Shown one piece after another: positions 23,356 to 33,869 of a stretch of 64,000 bases of DNA (its first letter is position 1; the number at the start of each line of letters is the position of its first letter). Source of the stretch: Acestrorhynchus altus. Taxonomy: Eukaryota > Chordata > Actinopteri > Characiformes > Acestrorhynchidae. The notes under the pieces were generated by a model. That model was not told the origin of the DNA. It ran no database searches and worked only from the letters and a program-made list of their open reading frames with translations. The position numbers and the translations under genes are program-made. The stretch spans positions 10,650,512 to 10,714,511 of the forward strand of contig CM067522.1 of the NCBI GenBank assembly GCA_034509495.1. Direction: 5' to 3'.

Positions 23356-24612
23356 TATCAGACACTGAAATATCTGATACTGTAATATCAGACTCTGTAA
23401 TATCAGACACTATAATATCAGACACTGTAATATCAGACACTGTAATATCAGACACTATAATATCTGATACTGTAATATCAGACACTATAATATCAGACAC
23501 TGTAATATCAGACACTGTAATATCAGACACTGAAATATCTCATACTGTAATATCAGACACTGAAATATCTGATACTGTAATATCAGACACTGTAATATCA
23601 GACACTATAATATCAGACACTGTAGTATCCGACACTATAATATCAGACACTGTAATATCAGACACTGTAATATCAGACACTGAAATATCTGATACTGTAA
23701 TATCAGACACTGAAATATCTGATACTGTAATATCAGACTCTGTAATATCAGACACTGTAATATCAGACACTATAATATCAGACACTGTAATATCAGACAC
23801 TGTAATATCAGACACTATAATATCTGATTCTGTAATATCTGATACTGTAATATCAGACCATGTAATATCAGATACTGTATTATCAGATACTGTAGTATCA
23901 GATACTGTAATATCTGATACTGTAATATCTGATACTGTAATACCAGACACTGTAATATCAGACTCTGTAATATCTGATTCTGTAATATCTGATACTGTAA
24001 TATCAGACCATGTAATATCAGATACTGTATTATCAGATACTGTAGTATCAGATACTGTAATATCTGATACTGTAATATCTGACACTGTAATATCTGATAC
24101 TATAGTATCTGATACTGCAATATCTGATACTATAATATCTGATACTGTTATATCTGATACAGTAATATCTGATACTGTAATATCTGATACTATAATATCT
24201 GATACTGTTATATCTGGTACAGTAATATCTGATGCATTAATATCTGATACAGTAATATCTGATGCTGTAATATCTGACACTGTAATATCTGATGCTGTAT
24301 TATCAGATACTGTAGTATCAGATACTGTAATATCTGATACTATAGTATCTGATACATTAATATCTGATTCTATAATATCTGATACTGCAACATCTGATAC
24401 TATAATATCTGATACTGTATTATCAGATACTGTAGTATCAGATACTGTAATATCTGACACTGTAATATCTGATACTATAGTATCTGATACATTAATATCT
24501 GATTCTATAATATCTGATACAGTAATATCTGATACTGTTATATCTGATACAGTAACATCTGATGCTGTAATATTTGATACTGTAATATCTGATACTATAA
24601 TATCTGATACTA
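23356..24612. repeat. 15-bp minisatellite, main block (84 units in register)
   Basis: The unit is TATCAGACACTGTAA or TATCTGATACTGTAA. Every unit starts at 23356 + 15n up to 24601, with substitutions but no insertion or deletion. The left half is mostly the CAGACAC form and the right half the CTGATAC form. Higher-order copies exist: 23821-23930 is repeated 150 bp on, at 23971-24080, and 24301-24400 recurs at 24421-24535. Because 15 is a multiple of three, long frames stay open on both strands, reading ISDTV on plus and ITVSD on minus. The plus frame has no ATG. Confidence 0.97.
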
Positions 24613-24949
24613 CAGCACACTCCATAATTATTATCACCCCTATTTAATATTTAAAATAAAAAAGCCTTAAAATAAATTATTTCTTTTATTGCAGAAGTAT
24701 AATCACACTCTGACAAAATCTAGAAAAAAAGCAACCTTCATCTCAAGTGAAAAGAAAGAAAGAAAAAATCCTGACTAAGAAATAATTATTTCCCATTAAA
24801 TGACCTGTTCCACAATTATTGGCACATTAATATCTGATTCTATAATATCTGATAGTGTTATATCTGATACTGTAATATCTGATACTGTTATATATACTTC
24901 TTAACCAGGGGTGCCAATAATTATGTAGTAATAATTATGGAGGGCACTG
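24613..24949. mobile_element. Tc1/mariner-type MITE inserted in the minisatellite
   Basis: The left end is CAGCACACTCCATAATTATT. The right end, reverse-complemented, is CAGTGCCCTCCATAATTATT. Both are flanked by TA (24611-24612 and 24950-24951), the standard Tc1/mariner target duplication. It is 337 bp long with no transposase. Inside, at about 24826-24890, it carries four to five units of the same 15-bp minisatellite. Confidence 0.85.
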
Positions 24950-24951
24950 TA

Positions 24952-25189
24952 TAATATCTGACACTGTAATATCTGATACTGTAATATTTGATACTCTAAT
25001 ATCTAATACTGTTATATCTGATACTGTAATATCTGATACTGTAATATTTGATACTCTAATATCTAATACTGTTATATCTGATACTGTAATATCTGATACT
25101 GTAATATTTGATACTATAATATCTGATACTGTAATATTTGATACTATAATATCTAATATTGTTATATCTGATACTGTAATATCTGATAG
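24952..25189. repeat. 15-bp minisatellite, distal block with 60-bp higher-order repeat
   Basis: Units continue to the right of the MITE in the same orientation. Here they are organised in a four-unit 60-bp repeat (two TATCTGATACTGTAA, one TATTTGATACTCTAA, one TATCTAATACTGTTA). It repeats at about 24967, 25027 and, with changes, 25087. The units are more diverged than in the main block. Confidence 0.92.
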
Positions 25190-26989
25190 CTATAACTGCA
25201 TTTGTTTGATATGTGGCAATATTTCAGCTGTTATGGCATTAAAACCTTGATATTTTTTTTTACATGTGCCATTTTTCAGTTCATTACTTCATTAAAATGT
25301 TAATTGATTTGTTTGAAATTGCAATATTTCAGCTGTTACTGGGTTAAGATCTACATTGTTTTAGTTTGACATGTATTTCACCTATTACTGAGTGTCTCGC
25401 TGTTTGCATCGTGTAGCAACACAACGTCATAATAAACCAGGTGTTGCTGTGTTATGAACCCTGTGTCATATTTTATGGTCTAGCTGGTGAATCTAGTTTG
25501 TGTCGTGTGGATAGAAATGTTTGACATGGTTATAACTGTGGTTAGAGCTAAGATAGCTAGCTGTGTTTATTTTGCATATATTCTTTCTGGATGTGTTATA
25601 GTTTGGAGTGAGTGTCAGCCCTGCCCGCTCTCAGTGATCAGTCGGAGTCTGCTTGCAGGTTCAGCATGTACATGTGGCTAGAGCAGTAAACATGCACTGG
25701 AAGCTCTTTTGGCATTTAAACTGGGATTTAATTCAGTTGGAAGTACATGAATTTTACCTGTTTTCCGAGTTGGGTTACTCATTTATTTAATGTGACGTGT
25801 TGAGGCTAAAACAAAAAATGTATGTATTAATAAAGCATGTAACTGCAGATCTCAGGATCTCAGATAAAGCATGAATTTACAAGTGTTCCTCTGTCCTGTG
25901 CTCCCTGTAGGACTAGTCCAGCCCTTTCTTCCTGGGGGGTGACTTTAGAAGGAAGGATGGGATTTTTTTTTTTTTTTTAATTTTTCAAAAGACTAGTTTA
26001 CTGTACTAGTTTCTACAAAACCACATACTCTAGCTTTAATTCCTGCTAAAAACAACAGTGACTTTTTTACACATCCTGGAGTTTAGAACATGTCCTTACC
26101 TCTGACAGTCAGCACAAAAAATGCTTTTGCAATGGTACTAGCATCTTTCATGCCCTATCAAAAAATTGCATCACCAAATTTCTGTGAGATCTTTGTGAGA
26201 AATAGGATAAAAAATACCAGTTGAAAGATAAAGAGAGGAAGAGAGAGAGAGCTCATAGCAGACATTGACTGTGGAAGCTCTTCTTTCGTTCTGAGGATGG
26301 ATGGCAGAGATGGAGACACTTTGATTAACAGTTCTATCTGGGCTTTGGCCGGCGATCACAGTGCTTGGTTAGATTGGAACTCGTCCAAGGAGACCCCACA
26401 GCAGCACAGCTGTGCTGTATCAGACCAGACTTCAGGTACTGGTTGGATACACAGCATGAAGCCATGCAGGAGATTATCTCCACCACAGACATTTCATAAA
26501 TGAAAGCTTCAGATTCTAATGATGAGCCATGCTGATTTCCTTTCACACCCAAACTGAGCCTTTTCTCTGTAAGCCACTTATGAAAAATCACTCTGATTGT
26601 TTGACAAAATGACAGCCTTGTCATCTCCATCTCTGATCCTTTTACTGTTGTGCTGATCATTTTAACTCACTGATGCCAAAGCAAAAATGCAGCTGTTTCT
26701 GCCTTTAAATCTACTCTTCTTCTCGAATACATAACATCACAGTACTGTTTATGAGTTTATGCATACATAATCTGAAGAAAGAGAGAAAGACCTTATAGTT
26801 CATAAGAATCTGCCTTATTCACCAACCAAAATATCTTTAAACCCATGTAGGCAGTTTTACAGATTTGAACATTTTTATTATGAGATCTGAGAACATTTCT
26901 GGGGTTTAATAATACATCCTGAATCTGACAGACTTTGAGTTTTATCAAGAAAAATTAAAAGAACATTCTTCTAAGAAATTATTATATAA

Positions 26990-27027
<38 letters not shown>

Positions 27028-27399
27028 AAATAAATGATACTGTTTGTATGAATGATTATGCTAAACTAAAATGCCAAGAAACACACTGATCTCAGATCAT
27101 TTTTGATGCACTTATGACAGTGTCGAAATCACACAAAAGATTTTTGTGAATTCTCACTTATCTGACAAAGCCAGATTTTTGATAAATAAATAGTAGTGCA
27201 CTTCACCTTTTAGTTGCCTTTTTATAAATAGTCTGATTAAATATGATCAATTATATGCCATTAGTGATCTGAAATTTTTAAATATATTACACAGTGACAG
27301 AAAACATGTTAGAACTCTGAAAGCTCTCAACATGGACTTGCTCATGTCCTAAATTCTTAAAGAGAATAAAGTATCTTTGCACTGTGCCAAAAAATAGGT

Positions 27400-27640
27400 A
27401 GTAGGGCTGGGTGATATATTGATATTTATATCTATATTGGGATATAAATGGAGTGGGCTAAGGTGATATCATTTATATTCAGTTTTTAAATAGTTAAAGT
27501 TAAAGTTTTTAAATAATGTTCTGTTTCAATCTTGCAGAAAACTTGCATCCTTTCTCCACACCCTGCTCTCAACTCCTCCTTTGCTTTGCTCCCCTGTGCC
27601 CCCACTTGCATTCTCATACATACGCCACGGAATGGGTAGA
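27400..27640 (+). repeat. dispersed repeat, 'gggctgggtgatatattgat' end plus 'tcttgcagaaaac' block
   Basis: It begins 'tagggctgggtgatatattg', a frequent fish DNA-repeat terminus. It continues to 'caatcttgcagaaaacttgc ... ctcctttgctttgctcccct ... gcattctcatac', matching blocks at 2740-2880 and 20025-20115. Reverse-complement relatives of the terminus are at 60590-60660. Confidence 0.55.
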
Positions 27641-28590
27641 AGACTTTTTGTGTATAAAGAAGGAATGCATTTTAATATCGAGTGAAAGAGAATTGGCCTA
27701 GAAAAACTCCCTTGAGAGAATGAAATCTTGAACCGATACGTGAAGAGGAACACTAGAACCAACTTCTTCGTACAACAAAGAAATTGGAATAAAAATAGAC
27801 ATAGTTAGATAAGATCAAATAATGGAGAACTATAACTAATGTGAGAGCAAGCCATGATTAATGGGAAAGATAATTACGGTAAGACACGTGCTCAGCGTAA
27901 TTGTAGAGGAAGAGTGGTGTGAAGTATTTTTACAACATCGTCCTGCTTTGAGCAAATCAGTGCAAAGATCTGGAGCAGGACAGCATTCAAAGCAGGTAGA
28001 AGGAAAGTGGAGAGTCAGGTTGGGGCAGCACTGGAGCAGACAGCAAGAACAGGTCATCTGAAAACATAGGAAAGAGGTTAAGAGGGTTATTGCACACACA
28101 AACTGATTCAGAGGACAGGCGGGCAGTAGATTCACTCCAGCATTGAGTGGACAGCAGGAGCAAGGCAGCTGAGGACACAGAGTGTTTACAGGGTCTGGTG
28201 GATGGGGTGGTTGTAGTAGTATAAACATGCTACAATAGTTAGGAACAAAAATCTGCATATGTATAAGTCTTTTTAGGTGAATTTTGTGGCAAGGGCACAG
28301 GAAAGGTTTCCTTCTGATGACTGTTTCTCAATGATCATATTCATGTAGGTGGTGCTTTAACTGTACCATCACCTCAAAGTCTACAGAATGTTGCTTTTCT
28401 AGCCATAATATGGGCAGCGTTCTCTCTTTTTTTGGCCGTCCCAACTTCAACTTGACCTCTACCATTTCTTTAAATTGCCCTTACTTAATTACACTGCAAA
28501 AGGACAAACCCACCTGACAACACATGCTGTCATCAAAGATTGCTCTGAATTCCCTGCTAATTCCCTGCTAAACACTGTATTACAGTGTTA

Positions 28591-28691
28591 CTGAGCTCTA
28601 CTAAAGCATGAGTAGACTGATAAATTCCTGTGCTGATCAGTTATTTATCTCAGTGTAACTAAGCTCTACTAAAGCATAAGTAGACTGATAA
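28591..28691 (+). repeat. local direct duplication
   Basis: 'gctctactaaagcatgagta' plus 'gactgataaat' at about 28594-28625 recurs at about 28660-28690 with one base change. The copies are about 66 bp apart. Confidence 0.8.
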
Positions 28692-28914
28692 ATCACAATC
28701 ACAAATCAACTATGTGATGTCCATAATCAAAGGTAACAGTTCTTGACTCTTTAACCAAGCGGTTGAAGCATGTTGTGGTGTATGATGCCCATAACGAAGA
28801 ATCCTGTACTGAAATATGCTTGTTGGATGAACAATCTATTGACACAGTCTTCTAGGAAATACTGGATGTGGCTATAAAAACATGCTGAGGCAAGGATGGT
28901 CATGAGATGAGGGT

Positions 28915-28918
<4 letters not shown>

Positions 28919-28995
<77 letters not shown>
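28919..28995. repeat. (GT)n microsatellite
   Basis: An uninterrupted GT array of about 76 bp. Confidence 0.97.
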
Positions 28996-28996
<1 letters not shown>

Positions 28997-29549
28997 AGGG
29001 AGAGACAGAGAGAGAGTGTACTTCCCACATCATTTGAGTTGACTGCTCGCTGAACCTGCTTCATTAATCCCAATTTCACAGGGAGGCAGACAGTCAAAGT
29101 GTGTGTGCTGGAGTGCTGCACATACGCAGTATCATAACTTTATCATCAGCTTTCCATGCTACATAAAATCTACTTAAGTGTCTGGAGACCAGAGATCCAA
29201 TTTAATAAACATTTCCCTCCCTTCATCACCATGGTCTCAGCACTGCAGGTGGGTAGTGTTTGTTGGTCTGGGTGTTTGTTTATTTGTTTGTGAGCTAGCC
29301 TCGTTCACCTTAATATGGTGAATCCTCTACATCCTTCTACAACTGAGCCACCTTCTTTCCGCAAGAAACAAGGGTGTTGTTAAATTTATGTGACAGGGTC
29401 AATAAATTCTCCTTTATCAACATGAGCCCCGAGAATTGCCAATTCATTACAAACGAAACTGTTATAATGTTTTCACTGATAATCACTTTTCAGGGTGTAA
29501 TATTTCGTCAGTAGTTAAGTTGTGTGCACAGTGCAGGACTGTCTGCATA

Positions 29550-30625
29550 CAGTGCTTTGCGAAAGTGTTCACCCCCTTGGCATTTTTTGTGTTGTGCTAC
29601 TTCACAACCTGGAATTAAAATGGATTATTTGATACTTATTCTATTGTGAGGCAAACAATAAATAGGACAAAACAACAGAAAACTATTCACCCCTAAATTC
29701 AGTACTTTGTAGAGCCCCCCTTTTGCGGCAATTACAGCTGCAAGTCACTTTTGTTAAATGAAATGAGCTTAAGTTAAATGAACTTCCCACATCTTGCCAC
29801 TGGGATATTTGCCCATTCCTCAAGTCAAAACTGATCCAGCTCCTTCAAGTTTGATGGTTTCCACTGGTGAACAGCAATCTTCAAGTCTGACCATAGATTC
29901 TCAATTAGATTAAAGTCTGGGTTTTGATTAGGCCATTCCAATACATTTACACGTGTCCCCTTCAACCACTTAAGTTTTGCTTTAGCAGTATGCTTTGGGT
30001 CTTTGTCCTGTTGGAAGGTGAACCTACATTCCAGGCTCAAATCACTGACAGACTGAACAAACTAAAACTGCTGCTGAAAAGCATCCCCACAGCATGATAC
30101 TGCCATCACTGTGGATGATGTTCTTGAGGTGATGATATAACATTTTCTTCAATTTTGGTCTCATCTGACCAAAGCACCTTCCTCCAGGGGGAGTCTTCCA
30201 CATTGCTTTTGGCAAACTCAAAATGAGCCTTTCCTATTTTTGTCTGTAAGTAAAGGCCTTTTTTGGGTACTCTTCCATAAAGTCCAGCTCTTTGGAGTGA
30301 ACAGCTTATTTTGGTCATATGAACAGATATTCCAGCATCTGCTTGGGAACTCTGCAGCTCCTTCATGGCTACCTTTGGTCTCTGTGCTGCCTCTCTGATT
30401 AATGCCCTCTTTGCCAGGTCTGAGAGTTTTGGTGGGCGGTCCTTCCTTGGCAGGTTTGTTGTACCATGTTCTTTCCATTTGATGATATTGGATTTGATCA
30501 TGATCTGGGGGATCATCAGAGATTTGAATATTTTTTTTATAATCCAACCCTGACTTGTACTTCTTTGTTTTTAACTTGTTTGGAGATTGGGCTACACACA
30601 TGAATTTTCTCTCAAATGAGCACAT
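29550..30625 (-). pseudogene. Tc1-like transposon with broken transposase
   Basis: The plus-strand left end, TA|CAGTGCTTTGCGAAAGTGTT, is a Tc1-type terminal repeat. On the minus strand the N-terminal DNA-binding part is split between two frames at about 30600-30100. It includes 'HMTKISCSLQRAGLYGR' and 'SPWRKVLWSDETKIE', the first catalytic Asp region. The C-terminal part lies at 30040-29825, with 'FQQDKDPKHTAKAKLKWLKG' and 'VLEWPNQNPDFNLIENLWSDL' giving the second Asp and the Glu of the DDE triad. The middle of the catalytic domain is deleted and frameshifts separate the pieces. A matching right terminal repeat was not found. The element is dead. Confidence 0.85.
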
Positions 30626-30777
30626 AATGTCTCAGTGATTTCTCATTAGTTTTCATTGATTGTAAATGATGTACCATCCCATGATTGTGCTTGTACAGTA
30701 TATATACTCTAAGATTTTTCGTGGTGCACAGTATGTATTATGATATTTGCAACACCCACGATATACTCAGAGAAATC

Positions 30778-30975
30778 TATCAAATCAAAGTTTATTCATT
30801 TAGTGCTTTTAACAACAAAGGAGTCGTCAAAAAGCAGCTTTACAGAAATCCAGGTCCAAGCCTCAGCTGAGCAAGCCAACAGAGAAACTCCTTCAGGCCA
30901 GGAGGAGGAAACCTTGAGAGGAACCAAGGCTCAAAGGGAAACCCATTCTCCTCGGGTTAACAAAAATTGCATTGT
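30778..30975 (-). repeat. dispersed retroelement 3' end
   Basis: 'atcaaatcaaagtttattca', then 'agcagctttacagaaatcca', then 'gaaaccttgagaggaaccaa', then 'gggaaacccattctcctcgg' is a familiar fish repeat. Its 3' tail is the short AATCA-like repeat on the left. There is no coding sequence in it. Confidence 0.55.
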
Positions 30976-31895
30976 GGGAGCAATGCAAGACAATTTATCA
31001 CAATAACAATAACATCATGTTGTTGACATGATGTTAACATCATCATACTACTACTAAATAACTAAATACATGAGACATGAGAAATACATTAAAATGTGAA
31101 TGTGTGTTAAATTTGTGTTAAGTAAGAGTGTGCAATTTTCTGCAGGCACATTCTTTCATATCCTCAATTTATTTATAGACACTTCTACATACGTAGACAC
31201 TGTAAATACGAAACCACCTTGTTGTTTGTGGAAGAATACATTTAGCATTGTTGTGAACTAAAGCAGTACAGGCCAATGCACTCAACAGTCATTTTGATTA
31301 TGCATTCAAGAGAACATTTAATCAGTAACTGAAGCATGGCTTTTTTTCTCATGAACACATTAATGATTCATCGACTGAGTCTGAGTAGAAATATTTGTGG
31401 GGAATGTGCAAGTACGCGGTCCAAAAACAATTCTCCTCATCCATCACCCAGTCATCGCACCTTAAAATCTCCACACCCACTCAGCTTATGTTCCTGTCCA
31501 TTTATCGAAGACATCAGCTGAGTACTTGAGTCATTTCAGCTGTAAGTAGGTTTATACTTGTATACTTAGCGTAGGCTGTGTCAGTGTAGGCTGTAGGTTC
31601 ACATGACAAACATGTGATTAAGTCATTCCTGCTATGCACAAGATTACATTTACAGGAACTAAATATCATGTGAATTTAATATATTAGACTCATCCTTTAG
31701 TTTACTCTACGTACAATTAAAACATAATGTTTCAGTGCCAGGAAAAAAAACAACATATGCCTCAACAACTAAACAATTCGAATGTATGTCAATGTAAAAA
31801 CCCACATCCAAAAATGCAGTATTGTGGCAAAAAATGTATATTGTGTTGTCTGATTGGACACTGGGCCTTGGCACAAGAGGGTGTAAAAATGATTC

Positions 31896-31999
31896 ACCCC
31901 ACTGCCCTATGAAAAAGCTTTCAGAGGCTACTTTTGGGTAGTTACCTTGGTGAGAGATCACTGACATGCCTCTATAACACATTCATTTTGCCCAGTTGA
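31896..31999 (+). repeat. paired dispersed repeat, copy 1
   Basis: 'actgccctatgaaaaagctt', 'tcagaggctacttttgggta' and 'ccttggtgagaga' then 'gacatgcctctat' match 33726-33843 in the same orientation. Confidence 0.75.
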
Positions 32000-32097
32000 C
32001 GGACTGACAGGGAGTAACAAACAAAGTTCCAAAGTATGCTAAAGTGTATGCAAAGTACAAACAAATTTCCCATGTCTGCTAAGGCAGAAACAAACAG

Positions 32098-32207
32098 TAA
32101 TAATAATAATAATAATAATAATATTAATAATAATAATAATAATAATAATAGTAATAATTATAATCATGCTAGTAATAATAATAATAATAATTATTATTAT
32201 TATTATT

Positions 32208-32249
<42 letters not shown>

Positions 32250-32262
32250 CGTAACAATAATA

Positions 32263-32301
<39 letters not shown>

Positions 32302-32364
32302 AATAATAATAATAATAACACCAGTAATAATAATACTACTACTAATAATAATAATAATAATAAT
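32098..32364. repeat. (AAT)n/(ATT)n complex microsatellite
   Basis: Some 265 bp of AAT trinucleotides that switch strand sense to ATT and back at least twice (near 32190, 32210, 32265 and 32300). This makes self-complementary blocks. The long polyLeu/polyIle frames across it are artefacts. Confidence 0.95.
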
Positions 32365-33462
32365 TCCAAGTATATTTCAATATACAAACACATTTCCAAT
32401 GTAAACATGCTGTACGAGCAAACACATTTTCAAAGTACAAACTAATTTCCAAAGTAAAAACAAATGAATTTCCAGTGTACAAATAAACAATTTCCAGTAT
32501 ATTCCAATGTACAAACAAATGTCTATTATGCAAGCTAACAAATTTACAAAGTATAAACAAATAACTTTCCAATGTACAAACAATTATCCAATGTATGCCA
32601 GAATCTGCACAGAATGCACACTTCTAATTAGCTGGAAACTTGTGGAAATACAGAATAATGGAGCTCAGTGCAGCACACCCCTTTTCTCTCCCGCTCTGTT
32701 TCTGTAAAAAAGTTGATTGGGACTTCATATCTGAGATGGGCAAATCAAAGGGCACATTTATTTGGTGGGCAGCAGGCCATTCTTCAGCCAATGGGGAGAA
32801 ATGTGCTCATCCTCGCTTGTCATGTCTGGGATTAATTCAAGAGCCTCACATCTTGTATTTCTCCTTCCTTTCTATCACTTGGCCACTTGAGGCTGGCCTT
32901 GAGACGATGGCAGCATTTAAAATATCCAGGTCTAACCAGAATATTGTGGAATTGGGTCTGCTTCACCCTGGCCATCCTGAGTTTTCCTATGTAGACGAGA
33001 ATGAGTAGCCTTATTATAGTTATTCATAGAGTTATGGTGTCCAGTGTCTATAAATGCAGCCCAATGTACTTTCCTAGCTGGACAAATCTTGCTCCTATAC
33101 TTAAAAATCAAAATAACAGAGTAAAATTAGAAATTTTTTATATATTTCTTTAGTTCCTACCCTGAAATTCAAAATGTTTGTGTAATTATAGAAATGAATG
33201 TAATGATCAGAAATGATACAACGATAAACAACATAATCATGATCCAAATTCAGTTAAAACATACCACATGAGCATTACAATGTCTGACCTCATTACTATG
33301 GTTTGCATTGATGGCTTTTAAGTGTTCATCCAGTGATTCTCCTTATTTGTTTTGTTGGAAAACAAAATATTGTCAAATTGCTGTTGAAATATATATATTA
33401 ATACATGTGGTTAATAAATGCAAAATCCAAAGTATGGGGAACAACTAAATAAGATCAAACAA

Positions 33463-33565
33463 TAGAATAGAATAGAACAGAATATAACAGAATAGAACAG
33501 AATAGAATAGAATAGAATAGAACTTTATTGATCCCTTGGGAGGGTTCCTTCCGGGAAATTAAGGA
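33463..33565 (-). repeat. retroelement 3' end with (GAATA)n tail
   Basis: A (GAATA)/(GAACA) array runs into 'actttattgatcccttggga' and 'ttccgggaaatt'. This is the typical 3' tail junction of a fish LINE/SINE in minus orientation. Almost no element body remains. Confidence 0.6.
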
Positions 33566-33725
33566 ATATGGTAGGTGAAGGATTATTTCTTTAATTTTGA
33601 TACATAAAAACACAAGCTCAGATTGCTGTAAAACACAGCATTCAGTTTTGTTTCACGCAGATATGCAAACAATTACAGTTATGGTCTGATTAGATACAAA
33701 GGTACAAGAGGTCATAAAATGCATT

Positions 33726-33843
33726 GCCCACTGTCCTATTAAAAGACTCTCAGAGGCTACTTTGGGGTAGTGTACCTTGGTGAGAGAGTGTTGACTGCTA
33801 GACATGCCTCTATGGTGCACTCAAAGACATTTAATCAGTTGTC
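33726..33843 (+). repeat. paired dispersed repeat, copy 2
   Basis: 'cactgtcctattaaaagact', 'ctcagaggctactttggggt' and 'accttggtgagagagtgttg' then 'gacatgcctctat' match copy 1 at 31896-31999. This copy has a 14-bp insertion. Confidence 0.75.
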
Positions 33844-33869
33844 AGACTGAGAGAAGCTAGAAGGCTGTT

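Larger units (their letters stand above)
25190..29549. other. intergenic, no gene recognised
   Basis: AT-rich intergenic sequence. It includes an (AT)n/poly-T tract at 26987-27030, a dispersed repeat at 27400-27640, a 36-bp local duplication at 28591/28656 and a long (GT)n array. The open frames here, for example a Cys-rich 140-residue frame at 27836-28258 minus, have no recognisable domain or gene-like structure. Confidence 0.6.

Noticed and set aside
23540..24637. 365-residue minus-strand open frame
   Set aside because: Its only ATG codons lie in the inverted end of the MITE, and the body is the antisense of the same repeat.
23184..24647. 487-residue plus-strand open frame through the minisatellite as a gene
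   Set aside because: It starts at a GTG, contains no ATG, is almost entirely ISDTV repeats and exists because the unit is 15 bp long. It is kept as a finding, not as a CDS.
23356..25189. CRISPR array
   Set aside because: The repeats are contiguous 15-mers without unique spacers, in vertebrate DNA.
27836..28258. Cys-rich 140-residue minus-strand frame
   Set aside because: The Cys and Leu content comes from CAGCAGG-type sequence. There is no signal peptide followed by a defined Cys pattern, and no recognised family.
32039..32572. polyLeu/polyIle and polyTyr frames
   Set aside because: They are translations of the AAT/ATT microsatellite.
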